Positions 28,221-37,925 are shown, counted from the first letter of the stretch. The stretch is 46,381 nucleotides of DNA from Acidimicrobiaceae bacterium (GCA_003133125.1 PKZO01000024.1:49116-95496); one strand, 5' to 3'. Notes: generated from the sequence alone by a model not told the origin. A program made the numbers and translations.

Positions 28221-28229
28221 CTCGAGACT

Positions 28230-28832
28230 CTAGCGAGCGTTCTGCAAACTCTGTGTGCGCCGTGAGTAGAGCGCGTACGTCCACTCGATCAGGCACCATG
28301 AAAACCCCAACTCAAAGATCAACTCACCCACCAAGAGATACGAGAAACTCCAGTCCGGCAACGACGCGGCGGCCCACACGCCGCCCAATAATTCCAGGAC
28401 GAATGCTCCGACCGTTCGACAGGACCGGTAGAGCATCATCAGCTGGATGGCGATGGCGAGTTGGATGAGGGCCATGACGGTCCCGACACTCATGTGCGCC
28501 CAGTTAAAGAACGTCCCTTTGTTGTAGGGCGTGAGGAGCAGGACGATCAAGCCCACCGCTACCGCCCGCAGACCCAGAACCGCTAGGTGCGAGAGGCCCG
28601 CGCGCGCGAAGTACGAGGACGCGCGCCACAGACCGTAGGAACCGACACAAAAGCCGAGGACAATGATCGCGATCGTCCGGTGATAGACGCCGTAAAACGA
28701 GATGCCGCTCATTTCCGATTCGTGACTGTGGTTCACGAAGACGCAAACGCCCACCGCGAGGAAGAAGAACGCTTGAGTGGCGAGAAGGAAGTGTCGGACG
28801 TCCGTTTCCCCTGGCTCAGCGTCGACGACCAT
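28230..28832 (-). CDS. Uncharacterised polytopic membrane protein
   Basis: 200 aa, about five to six hydrophobic segments; TAGACT-7nt-ATG. Confidence 0.65.
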   Translation of the reverse strand: MVVDAEPGETDVRHFLLATQAFFFLAVGVCVFVNHSHESEMSGISFYGVYHRTIAIIVLGFCVGSYGLWRASSYFARAGLSHLAVLGLRAVAVGLIVLLLTPYNKGTFFNWAHMSVGTVMALIQLAIAIQLMMLYRSCRTVGAFVLELLGGVWAAASLPDWSFSYLLVGELIFELGFSWCLIEWTYALYSRRTQSLQNAR

Positions 28833-28854
28833 TCCCTAAAGTCTAGAGACGGGT

Positions 28855-29337
28855 CTAGCTCTGGAAACGCTTACGCGACGCTTCAAGTTCCTTCAGCGCC
28901 GCCTCTCGGCCCACCCAGTTCTCGACTTTCATCCACTTTCCTTCATCGAGGTCTTTATAGACAGTGAAGAAGTGGCTGATGCGGTCGAGCACGCTCTTAG
29001 GCACGTCGGTGATGTCCGTCGCCTTCTTCCAGGCGGGATCGTAATCAGGCACACACAGAAGCTTCTCATCCTTACCGTTCTCATCTTCCATGATGCACAT
29101 ACCCAGAATCTTCGACTCGATGAGACATCCGGGAAAGGTCGGGTACTCGGTGAGCACGAGTGCGTCGAGTGGATCGCCGTCGCCGCCAAGGGTGTCGGGG
29201 ATAAATCCGTACTCAGCCGGGTAGCCCATCGAGACAATGAGGTGGCGATCGAGTTTGATGGTGTGATTCTCGTGGTCGTATTCGTATTTATTCTGACTGC
29301 CACGAGGGATTTCGATGATGACGTTGATCGTGTCCAT
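28855..29337 (-). CDS. ppa: Inorganic pyrophosphatase
   Basis: MDTINVIIEIPRGSQNKYEYDHENHTIKLDRHL..YPAEYGFIPDTLGGDGDPLDALVLTEYPTFPG. Start trimmed from track position 29385. Confidence 0.96.
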   Translation of the reverse strand: MDTINVIIEIPRGSQNKYEYDHENHTIKLDRHLIVSMGYPAEYGFIPDTLGGDGDPLDALVLTEYPTFPGCLIESKILGMCIMEDENGKDEKLLCVPDYDPAWKKATDITDVPKSVLDRISHFFTVYKDLDEGKWMKVENWVGREAALKELEASRKRFQS

Positions 29338-29488
29338 GGTTCCAGCCTTCTTCAAGAGTCGCCTCGCTACGCGCTGCAGGACCATCGTAGCGACATCATC
29401 GGCCCCGGGGCTGGCTCACTCAGTGCCGTCGCAACTTCGAAGTGCTAAGAAAGGGAAGTTCGCGCGACGCAAGGGCAATGACACGACA

Positions 29489-30112
29489 ATGGCTCATTCC
29501 ACACCTTTACTCTCCAATCTGCGCGGCATGCGCTACGGCGAGGTACTACTCGCCTACCTCGAAGGCGAGCAACGGGTCGAAGTCTTCAACTCGTTTCCTA
29601 TGAATCAGTGCCCCGACGAACTCTGGCGCGCGCTCGTCCCCGAGACGCTCGCCAAAGAAGCCAAGGCCACGTTCGCCATCCTCAACGGTCCCCGCTACTG
29701 GCTGATGGACGGCATGGGCAAGGTACAGAAAGTGCAGCCAGTTATTCGTGACTTCGGGGGTATCGAAATGCGACGTGTTGCCATGCTCGAACTCGAAGGT
29801 GATGTTGTGCGTTCTACCTACAAGGAACGCCACGTCAACCATGGAGCGGTCTGGTACTTCAACGCGGGAAGCATGGTCAACGAACTCACTTCGCCCCTCG
29901 CCAAGACCTACGTCATGCAGGCGTACTGCACTGGTGTCGACGAAAGCCTTACCGAAGCGTCCCTCGACGGACTCGGCGCAAGACTGCAACTTCCCCTTGG
30001 CTGGTCTTACGGTTCGCGAGTGCTCGACACCGAACTCGTCGTCGATAACACCGAGCGTGTAGCGACGGTGATCCAAGACGAGTTAGAGAACACGTACACC
30101 TTGCTGGACTAA
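29489..30112 (+). CDS. Uncharacterised protein
   Basis: 207 aa from ATG 29489 (MAHSTPLLSNLRGMRYGEVLLAYLEGEQRVEVFNSFPMNQCPDELW...); no family recognised. Confidence 0.65.
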   Translation: MAHSTPLLSNLRGMRYGEVLLAYLEGEQRVEVFNSFPMNQCPDELWRALVPETLAKEAKATFAILNGPRYWLMDGMGKVQKVQPVIRDFGGIEMRRVAMLELEGDVVRSTYKERHVNHGAVWYFNAGSMVNELTSPLAKTYVMQAYCTGVDESLTEASLDGLGARLQLPLGWSYGSRVLDTELVVDNTERVATVIQDELENTYTLLD

Positions 30113-30185
30113 CCCGCGGCCCGTCCAAACAAGCGACCTAGACTTTTCCAGAACGGCGCGTCGCCGTCACCACAAAGGAGTTCCT

Positions 30186-31040
30186 ATGGAGCGGATTGGT
30201 GTAGTCGGTTGCGGCCTCATGGGCTCGGGGATCGCGGAAATCGCGGCGCGAACGGGAAGTGACGTCACCGTCATCGAACGCGACGCAGAGGCGGTCAACG
30301 TGGGCAGAAACCGCATCGAGAAGTCGCTCTCTCGCGCGGTCGCCTCGGGCAAGCTGCCAGAAGAGGAGGCCTCACTCGCCCGTTCCAATCTGCACTTCAG
30401 CGAAGACTTCGCCAAACTCGCCAGCGTGCAACTGGTCATCGAAGCGGTCGCCGAGGATGAGAAGACCAAGGTAGAGGTCTTCAAGACCATCGACGCGGTC
30501 GTTCAAGATCCCAACGCGATACTCGCGACCAACACGTCCTCGATCCCGATCATCAAACTGGCCATGGCCACTCGTCGCCCCGAGCAGGTCATCGGGATGC
30601 ACTTCTTTAATCCAGTGCCCGTGCTCAAGCTCGTTGAAGTTATCTCGTCGCTACTCACGAGTCCCGAGACGACCGCGCGGGTGCACGAGTTTGCGAGCGG
30701 TCCGCTCAAGAAGCGCGTTATCACCTCGCCCGACCGCGCGGGCTTCGTGGTGAACGCCCTGCTGATCCCCTATCTGCTCTCAGCCGTACGCATGCTCGAA
30801 TCAGGTTTCGCCAGTGCCGAAGACATCGACACTGGCATGGTGGTGGGTTGTGCGCACCCGCTCGGACCACTTGCGCTCACCGACCTCATCGGGCTCGATA
30901 CGACGCTCGCGGTCGCCGAGTCGCTCTATGAAGAGTTCAAGGAGCCTCACATGGCTCCGCCCCCGTTGTTATCACGCATGACCCAGGCGGGATTGTTGGG
31001 GCGCAAGTCAGGACAGGGCTTCTACTCGTACAAGAAGTAG
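30186..31040 (+). CDS. hbd: 3-hydroxybutyryl-CoA dehydrogenase
   Basis: IGVVGCGLMGSGIAEIAARTGSDVTVIERD, ATNTSSIPI, GMHFFNPVPVLKLVEVI, DTGMVVGCAHPLGPLALTDLIGLD; AAAGGAG SD. Confidence 0.94.
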   Translation: MERIGVVGCGLMGSGIAEIAARTGSDVTVIERDAEAVNVGRNRIEKSLSRAVASGKLPEEEASLARSNLHFSEDFAKLASVQLVIEAVAEDEKTKVEVFKTIDAVVQDPNAILATNTSSIPIIKLAMATRRPEQVIGMHFFNPVPVLKLVEVISSLLTSPETTARVHEFASGPLKKRVITSPDRAGFVVNALLIPYLLSAVRMLESGFASAEDIDTGMVVGCAHPLGPLALTDLIGLDTTLAVAESLYEEFKEPHMAPPPLLSRMTQAGLLGRKSGQGFYSYKK

Positions 31041-31121
31041 GGCCCTCAGACCAACGTCGCTCGACGCGGCGATTTCTCCGCACCCAGCCACCTTCTACGC
31101 TGGAGGATGAGAGGAAAGAGC

Positions 31122-31970
31122 ATGTTCACCTACGTCATGACCTTGCAGTGCACCGACCGACCCGGGATCGTGCGCGCCACGAGCACGGCCATCGTAGAGG
31201 TTGATGGCAACATTCTCGAGAACGACCAGTTCACCGACCCGGTCACCAACCAGTTCTGCATGCGCACTCGATTCGAGACCGAAAAGGAAGACATCGATGC
31301 GGTGCGTGACCTGCTCAATACAGAACTGGCGAACTTTTCGCCCCACCTGCGCATCCGCAACGAGCAAGTGGAACGTCGGGCGATCATTATGGTTTCACAA
31401 TTCGACCACTGCCTCGCGGACTTGCTCTACCGACGCGAGCAGGGCGACCTGCCCCTGGACATCGTGGCCGTGGTCAGCAACCACACGGTCTGTGAGCCAC
31501 TCGCGGCGCGTTACGGCGTGCCGTTCTTTGAGATCCCCGTCACCGCGGCCACCAAGGAAATCGCCGAGAACGAACTGCGCGCGGTGCTTGCGAAGTATCG
31601 CGTTGACGTGGTTATTCTGGCGCGCTACATGCAAGTGCTCTCGAGCGAACTGTGCGCTGACCTGCATGGACGCGCGATCAACATCCACCATTCCTTCCTG
31701 CCGGGCTTCAAGGGCGCTAAGCCCTACCACCAGGCCTACGAGCGTGGCGTGAAACTCATCGGCGCCACCGCGCACTTCGTGACCCCCGAACTCGACGAAG
31801 GCCCCATCATCGAACAAGACGTCGTTCGCGTAAGCCACGCGAAGAGACCGAGCGACCTGGTCTCTCTCGGACGCGACATCGAGCGCAACGTCCTGGCGCG
31901 CGCGGTTCGCCTCGTCGCCGAAGACCGCGTGGCCCTCGTGGGAAAACGAACGATCATCTTCTCCCAGTGA
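31122..31970 (+). CDS. purU: Formyltetrahydrofolate deformylase
   Basis: ACT N-terminus (CTDRPGIVRATSTAIVEVDGNILENDQFTDP) plus INIHHSFLPGFKGAKPYHQAYERGVKLIGATAHFVTPELDEGPIIEQDVVRVSH. Start at 31122 with GAGGAAAG SD. Confidence 0.95.
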   Translation: MFTYVMTLQCTDRPGIVRATSTAIVEVDGNILENDQFTDPVTNQFCMRTRFETEKEDIDAVRDLLNTELANFSPHLRIRNEQVERRAIIMVSQFDHCLADLLYRREQGDLPLDIVAVVSNHTVCEPLAARYGVPFFEIPVTAATKEIAENELRAVLAKYRVDVVILARYMQVLSSELCADLHGRAINIHHSFLPGFKGAKPYHQAYERGVKLIGATAHFVTPELDEGPIIEQDVVRVSHAKRPSDLVSLGRDIERNVLARAVRLVAEDRVALVGKRTIIFSQ

Positions 31971-33176
31971 TCAGGTGACGGGGTTGCGTACGGCGAAGCG
32001 CGCGTCACGGTACATTCTCGAATCCATAACCTCGACGAGGCGCTCGACCGCGTCAAAGACGTCGACGAAGCGCACGTACAACGGCGTAAAGCCGAAGCGG
32101 CAGATGTCGGGCGATCGAAAGTCACCGATTACGCCGCGTTCGCTCAACGCCTGGATAACGCCATAACCTTCAGCGTGACGAAGGGCCACCTGACTGGCGC
32201 GCGTCGCGTGCTCGCGCGGGGTCACCAACTCAAAGACGCCGGGCAACCGGTCCTCGACGAGGGCGATGAACAAATCGGTCAACGCGAGGCTCTTCGCTCG
32301 GATCTGGTCCATCGTGACCCGCTCGAACAGGTCGAGCGCGCCATCGAGCGAGGCGAGGGCGATCATCGAAGGTGAAGACGTCACGAACGCCTGCATTCCC
32401 TCAGCGGGTTCGTAACGAAGCTCGAAGTCGAAGGGGCGTACGTGCCCGAGCCAACCGGGAAGCGGGTTCTCCAAAACTCCCTGCCAGCGCTCGCGCACGT
32501 ACAAGAAAGCTGGCGCCCCGGGTCCCCCGTTGAGGTACTTATAACCGCAACCCGCGGCGAAGTCGACGTCGCACCCGGTCACGTCCAACGGCACCGCCCC
32601 GGTGGAGTGGGCAAAATCCCACAGCATGAGCGCCCCTGCGGCGTGGGCCTTCTTCGTGATCCCCGCCATGTCGAGCATCTCACCCGTGCGAAAATCCACG
32701 TGCGTGAGCATCACGAGTGCCACGTCGTCGTCGAGGGCGTCGTCGAGCGCGTTGCGGTTGATTACCTTCACTGTGACGGGACGGCCGGCTCGCGCGGCCA
32801 TCGCTTCGACGATGTAGAGATCCGAGTGGAAGTTCGCCACGTCGGTCAGCACCACGTGACGATCCTTTTTCAGTTCGAGCGCGCCACCGACCAACTTGGC
32901 GAGCAAGAACGTGAGCGTGTCAGCGACCAACACCTCACCGGGGCGCGCGCCGATGAGTGGCGCCAACTTGTCACCAAGTCTCGTCGGCTCGGCCATCCAT
33001 CCCGCACTGTTCCAACTGCGCACCAAGCCCCGCGCCCACTCGACGTCGATGACCTCGGTGACGCGCCGACGTGATGCTTCGCCGACGGGCCCCAGAGAGT
33101 TCCCGTCGAGGTAGATCTCTCCCTCGTTCAGCCGGAACTCGTCACGCAGGGACGCGATCTCATCAAGGTCGTCCAT
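31971..33176 (-). CDS. kynU: Kynureninase
   Basis: IYLDGNSLGPVGEASRRRVTEVID.., VMLTHVDFRTGEMLDMAGITKKAHAAGALMLWDFAHSTGAVPLDVTGCDVDFAAGCGYKYLNGGPGAPAFLYV. Start trimmed from 33344. Confidence 0.95.
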   Translation of the reverse strand: MDDLDEIASLRDEFRLNEGEIYLDGNSLGPVGEASRRRVTEVIDVEWARGLVRSWNSAGWMAEPTRLGDKLAPLIGARPGEVLVADTLTFLLAKLVGGALELKKDRHVVLTDVANFHSDLYIVEAMAARAGRPVTVKVINRNALDDALDDDVALVMLTHVDFRTGEMLDMAGITKKAHAAGALMLWDFAHSTGAVPLDVTGCDVDFAAGCGYKYLNGGPGAPAFLYVRERWQGVLENPLPGWLGHVRPFDFELRYEPAEGMQAFVTSSPSMIALASLDGALDLFERVTMDQIRAKSLALTDLFIALVEDRLPGVFELVTPREHATRASQVALRHAEGYGVIQALSERGVIGDFRSPDICRFGFTPLYVRFVDVFDAVERLVEVMDSRMYRDARFAVRNPVT

Positions 33177-33199
33177 GATCCTACAGTCGTCACGCAAGA

Positions 33200-33958
33200 T
33201 CACAGGACCGACCTCACTTCCCACAGCAACGGATACAACCGTTGCGTAATCGTCGTGTCCAGGTAGGCCATGCCTTCGCTCCCTCCGGTGCCGGGGCGCC
33301 GTCCAATCTGACGACCCGCCATCAACATGTGCCGGTGACGCCACATCGCCAAGCGCTCGTCGTGGTCCATCATGAGTTCAGCGACCGCATGGAGCGCAGA
33401 CGCTTCTGCAGTGACGTGGCTCAAGTAGAGCGCTCGTACGAGGTCCATGAGGTCGTCGTGGTCCGAGGCACCGAGGGTTCGACGAAGCGAGTGCTCGAAT
33501 CCCGCCCAGAGCGACGGCGCCCCACTTATTTCCTTGAGCCATAGTCGCTGGGACTGGTCAAAAAGATCGAAGGTGAGCATGGCCTTCTTACCAGCGCCAC
33601 TGAGGAACTCGATTGCACGAAACTGGAACGATTGAAAACCCGAAGCGGGATCGAGCGGATCGCGAAACTGCAAGAATCCTTCGGGCGACATGCTCTCGAG
33701 GACCCGCAGGTGCTCAAGCAAGAGGTCCTCGATGGCGACCATGCGCCGCAGATGGGCAGTCGCTCGCCAAGGCTCGTTCGCCTCCAGTGGCGAAATCGCT
33801 CGACGCAGTTCGTCAATGATGACCTTGAACCAGAGTTCGTAGGACTGATGCACCACGATGAAGAGCAGTTCGTCCGGGGCGTCGTCGGTGAGGGGAACCT
33901 GCAACTCGAGCAGGTCATTTATCCGTAAATACGTTGAATAATCGGTACCGTTGCTCAC
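33200..33958 (-). CDS. kynA: Tryptophan 2,3-dioxygenase
   Basis: TYLRINDLLELQVPLTDDAPDELLFIVVHQSYELWFKVIIDEL, GFQSFQFRAIEFLSG, WRHRHMLMAGRQIGRRPGTGGSEGMAYL. GTG at 33958 with TAGAGT 7 nt upstream; track ORF begins 33967. Confidence 0.95.
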   Translation of the reverse strand: MSNGTDYSTYLRINDLLELQVPLTDDAPDELLFIVVHQSYELWFKVIIDELRRAISPLEANEPWRATAHLRRMVAIEDLLLEHLRVLESMSPEGFLQFRDPLDPASGFQSFQFRAIEFLSGAGKKAMLTFDLFDQSQRLWLKEISGAPSLWAGFEHSLRRTLGASDHDDLMDLVRALYLSHVTAEASALHAVAELMMDHDERLAMWRHRHMLMAGRQIGRRPGTGGSEGMAYLDTTITQRLYPLLWEVRSVL

Positions 33959-34009
33959 GAAAAGCACTCTACTTCTAGCAAAAACTTAACCAGCCGCCAG
34001 CCAACCGAG

Positions 34010-35689
34010 CTAAGCGCGAGTGAGCGGCTTGTAGCGGAAGCGATGCGGCTGGTCGGCGTCAGTGCCGAGACGCTTGTGACGTTCGGCTTCGTACTCGGTG
34101 AAGTTGCCCTCGAACCAGCGCACCTCGGAATCTCCCTCGAAGGCGAGCACGTGGGTCGCAATGCGGTCGAGGAACCACCGATCGTGACTGATCACGACCG
34201 CACAGCCGGGAAAGGTCAAGAGTGCGTCTTCGAGAGCGCGCAAGGTGTCTACGTCGAGGTCATTGGTCGGTTCGTCCAACAGTAAGACGTTGCCGCCGCT
34301 TCGCAACACCTTGGCCAACTGGACCCTGTTCCTCTCGCCGCCGGAGATCTCTCCCACTTTCTTCTGCTGGTCACTGCCCTTGAATCCGAAACTCGCCACG
34401 TAGGCGCGCGCGTGAATCTCACGGGTGCCCACCACCATGTGCTCTTGGCCTTCGCTGATCTCGTCAAAGACCGTCGCCTCGGGGTCGAGACCGTCGCGAC
34501 TCTGGTCCACGTACGCGAACGCCACGGTAGTGCCGACCTCGATGCTGCCCGCGTCGGGCTTCGCCTGGTCGAGCATCATCTTGAAGAGCGTCGTCTTTCC
34601 CGCCCCATTGGGTCCGATCACTCCGACGATGCCGCCCGGGGGAAGTAGGAACGTCAGGTCCTCTATTAGTAATCGGTCGTCGAACCCTTTGGAGATGTGC
34701 CTCGCGTTCACTACGACGTCGCCGAGCCGCGGGCCTGGGGGAATCATGATCTCGAGCTTGTCGGCGCGTCGCTCGGCGGCTTCAGACTCGGCCACGAGCT
34801 CGTTGAACGCGCTCACGCGTGCCTTACCTTTGCTCTGTCGAGCGCGCGGGGACATCCGTATCCATTCGAGTTCACGTTCGAGCGCTGATTGACGAGCCTT
34901 GTCGGACTTCTCTTCCGAGGCCAGACGTGCTTGTTTCTGCTCGAGCCAAGACGAGTAGTTACCCTCCCATGGGATGCCGTGACCTCGGTCGAGTTCGAGG
35001 ATCCAGGACGCGGCGTTGTCCAAGAAGTAGCGATCGTGCGTGATCGCCACGACCGTGCCGCTGTAATCCTGTAGGAACCGTTCGAGCCACGCCACGGACT
35101 CTGCGTCCAGGTGGTTGGTCGGTTCGTCGAGCAAGAGCAGGTCGGGCTTGGAGAGCAAGAGCCGGCACAGCGCCACCCGGCGACGCTCACCGCCCGACAA
35201 CGTGGTGACGTCCGCATCGGGCGCGGGCAGGCGCAACGCGTCCATTGCGATCTCGAGCGTGCGCTCAAGGTCCCAGGCACCCGCGGCGTCAATCCTGGTT
35301 TGTAGATTTGCTTGCTCGCTAAGAAGCGCGTCAAAGTCCGCGTCGGGGTCTGCCATCGCGGCACAGACTTCGTTGAAGCGAACCAGCAGATCTCGCTGCT
35401 CGCCCACCCCGTCGGCGACGTTTCCCACCACGTCCTTGGTCTCGTCGAGCTGGGGCTCTTGGGAGAGGTAACCCACGCTGAAGCCCGGGGTCAATCGGGC
35501 TTCGCCGGTGAAGCCATCGTCCAGGCCAGCCATGATTCGCAGAAGCGAGGATTTTCCCGACCCGTTGGCACCGATGACGCCGATCTTCGCGCCGGGATAG
35601 AAGGAGAGGTTTATGCCCTTTAACACTTCGCGGTCGGGAGGATAGAAGCGACGTAGGTCGCGCATGGTGAAGATGAACTGAGCAGCCAT
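34010..35689 (-). CDS. ettA: Energy-dependent translational throttle protein, ABC-F ATPase
   Basis: Two ABC domains, LSGGERRRVALCRLLLSKPDLLLLDEPTNHLDAESVAWLERFL and ISGGERNRVQLAKVLRSGGNVLLLDEPTNDLDVDTLRALEDAL, with EttA-like C-terminus. Confidence 0.95.
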   Translation of the reverse strand: MAAQFIFTMRDLRRFYPPDREVLKGINLSFYPGAKIGVIGANGSGKSSLLRIMAGLDDGFTGEARLTPGFSVGYLSQEPQLDETKDVVGNVADGVGEQRDLLVRFNEVCAAMADPDADFDALLSEQANLQTRIDAAGAWDLERTLEIAMDALRLPAPDADVTTLSGGERRRVALCRLLLSKPDLLLLDEPTNHLDAESVAWLERFLQDYSGTVVAITHDRYFLDNAASWILELDRGHGIPWEGNYSSWLEQKQARLASEEKSDKARQSALERELEWIRMSPRARQSKGKARVSAFNELVAESEAAERRADKLEIMIPPGPRLGDVVVNARHISKGFDDRLLIEDLTFLLPPGGIVGVIGPNGAGKTTLFKMMLDQAKPDAGSIEVGTTVAFAYVDQSRDGLDPEATVFDEISEGQEHMVVGTREIHARAYVASFGFKGSDQQKKVGEISGGERNRVQLAKVLRSGGNVLLLDEPTNDLDVDTLRALEDALLTFPGCAVVISHDRWFLDRIATHVLAFEGDSEVRWFEGNFTEYEAERHKRLGTDADQPHRFRYKPLTRA

Positions 35690-35770
35690 AGTCAACAGTG
35701 TTACTCAAAATCAGGTTGGCGAGGCGACGACGTCGCAATTTAGAAGGAGGCCCGCAATCACACTCGTCGG

Positions 35771-36558
35771 ATGCCAACAAAGGTCAAGGCCCCCAATCGT
35801 CACTCGCCCGATTGGATCACCCTCGCAATCGCGAGTCTGGCCCAGTTCATGGTGGTCCTCGACGTCTCGATCGTGAACGTGGCGCTGTCGCGAATGGGTC
35901 ACGACCTGCACTTCAGCGTTTCCAGCGCCCAGTGGTTCGTCAACGCCTACGTGCTTACCTTCGCCGACTTCTTGCAACTTGGGAAAGGGCCGCGGGCGTT
36001 TTTGGTCGTCGACGCGTCTACATGACGGGCTAGGCAGTTTTCACGATCGCGAGTATCGGCGCCGGCTTCGCCTTCTTACCCATGGCCCTAGGCTTCATCG
36101 CGGGCGCCTCATTCAGTTGGAAGATCATGGTAAAGACGGGTGGGCGACTCGTCTTGCTCGTAGGCGCGGCCACGGACACGCTCGATTTCCTCTGGTTATC
36201 AATGATCCAGGTCGGCAGTTCCTACTGGGCCTCGGTACTCGCCCCCGCGTTCAGGTGCGCCTTCGCGAAGGTTCAGCTCTTCTCGCCGCTCGCCAACACC
36301 GCCACCGCCGGGGTCAACTGCGCTGACGCCGGACTCGCGTCGGGGTACTCAACACCGCACGCCAAGTGAGTGGTTCTCTCGCCCTGGCGATCCTGGGGGC
36401 CCTCTGCAGATCGCCGCGCGACTTTTGCGAATCCCGCCTCCGCGCTCGCCCCCGTCAGCGGGTACCAACGGACTTTCCAAGTCTCGGCGCTGATCAACCT
36501 GCTCGCACTCGTGGTCAGTTTCGCCGTACCACGTGTTTCGGATCACGCCGTCGAACAC
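35771..36558 (+). pseudogene. Decayed DHA2-family MFS transporter
   Basis: SLAQFMVVLDVSIVNVALSRMGHDLHFSVSSAQWFVNAYVLTF, then frameshift to RAAGVFGRRRVYMTG, stop, FLPMALGFIAGASFSWKIM..TATAGVNCADAGLASG, frameshift to VLNTARQVSGSLALAILG, then a further frame. Only about half of a full-length MFS protein remains. Confidence 0.88.
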
Positions 36559-36734
36559 TGACCCAGAGGGTCATGAATCGAACAGATTTCACACGCCAGA
36601 CCCAGCAGCCCCTCTCTTCGAGGGCTAACCTCGCGTTGATAAACATCTGAGCGTGTGACGCGACCATGTCGGGGAAACTCCACACGTTTGGACAGTCTTC
36701 TGTTTACGGACTGACTACATAAAGGGAGAAACAC

Positions 36735-37841
36735 ATGGGGAGCGTTCGTCGCCTCACAAACATGTTCGGAGCCGCCGCATTGGTTCTGGGCACAATAACA
36801 ATCAGCGTCGCGGCTACGACCGTGGCGGTTGGCTCAGCGGGAGCCGCCGGCACTTTCAAGGCATGCGTCGTGACCGACACCGGTGGTATCAACGACAAAT
36901 CGTTCAACGAATCTGCGTGGAATGGCCTCCAGGCCGCCGCCAAGAAAGACCCAAGTATCGTTCCTTCGTATCTCTCGTCGACCTCGTCGGCTGACTACGC
37001 GCCGAACATCGCCAGCTTCGTCAGCAAGGGCTGTGGCATCATCGTGACCGTCGGCTTCCTGATGGACGCCGCCACTGCCGCGGCCGCTGACGCGCACCCG
37101 AACCAGAAGTTCGCGATCGTCGACGACCTGCCTACGGCACCCAAGAGCCACGAGCTCTTGGCCCTGCAGTACGAGACCGACCAGGCCGGATTCCTCGGTG
37201 GCATCCTCGCCGCGGGCATGACCAAGACCGGGACCGTTGCAGAATACGGTGGCGAAAACTTCCCGGCGGTGACCCTCTACATGAATGGTTACGTCGCGGG
37301 CGTTCGCTACTACAACAAGGAATACGGCACCAAGGTGAAGGTCCTCGGCTGGACTCCCGGTAAGGGTGCGTGCAGCCTGGCCGCGTGCGCCGGCAAGGGA
37401 ACCTTCGTTGGAAACTTCACCGACCAGACCGCCGGGAAGACGATCACCGCCGGTGACTACGCCTCGGGCGCGGACATCGTGTTCCCCGTCGCTGGCTCAG
37501 TGGGGCTCGGTTCGGTCGCCGCCGCCCAGCAGGCTGGCGCTGGTCACTACGTGATGTGGGTCGACTCGAACGGCTGTGAGTCGGACGCGACTGACTGCAA
37601 GTACTTCGTGGGTACCGTTGCCAAGGGCGTGGAGCCTTCGGTCGAAGCCGCAGTGCTTTCGGCCGCCCAGGGCACCTTCAAGGGTGGTTCCTACATCGGC
37701 ACGTTGGCGAACAACGGCACGCAACTCGAGTACGGCGGTGTCAAGATTCCTTCATCGCTGAAGGCGAAGATCGCCACGGCCAAGGCGGGCGTCATTGCGG
37801 GCACGATCTCGGTGAACCCAAACAAGTACCCAGCCAGCTAA
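36735..37841 (+). CDS. BMP family ABC transporter substrate-binding protein
   Basis: KACVVTDTGGINDKSFNESAWNGLQAAAKK.., ALQYETDQAGFLGGILAAGMTKTGTVAEYGGENFPAVTLYMNGYVAGVRYYN; SD AAAGGGAG. Confidence 0.92.
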   Translation: MGSVRRLTNMFGAAALVLGTITISVAATTVAVGSAGAAGTFKACVVTDTGGINDKSFNESAWNGLQAAAKKDPSIVPSYLSSTSSADYAPNIASFVSKGCGIIVTVGFLMDAATAAAADAHPNQKFAIVDDLPTAPKSHELLALQYETDQAGFLGGILAAGMTKTGTVAEYGGENFPAVTLYMNGYVAGVRYYNKEYGTKVKVLGWTPGKGACSLAACAGKGTFVGNFTDQTAGKTITAGDYASGADIVFPVAGSVGLGSVAAAQQAGAGHYVMWVDSNGCESDATDCKYFVGTVAKGVEPSVEAAVLSAAQGTFKGGSYIGTLANNGTQLEYGGVKIPSSLKAKIATAKAGVIAGTISVNPNKYPAS

Positions 37842-37863
37842 ACGTTGTTGACGAGTCTCAGTG

Positions 37864-37912
37864 ACTCAGACGAGAGGCCCGGGCACAAGCTGCCTGGGCC
37901 TCTCGTCTGAGT
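37864..37912. terminator. Strong hairpin between BMP gene and ABC ATPase gene
   Basis: ACTCAGACGAGAGGCCCGGGCA-caagc-TGCCTGGGCCTCTCGTCTGAGT; 22 bp stem with one G.U pair, 5-nt loop, no U-tract. Confidence 0.8.
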
Positions 37913-37925
37913 ACGATAAGCCACT

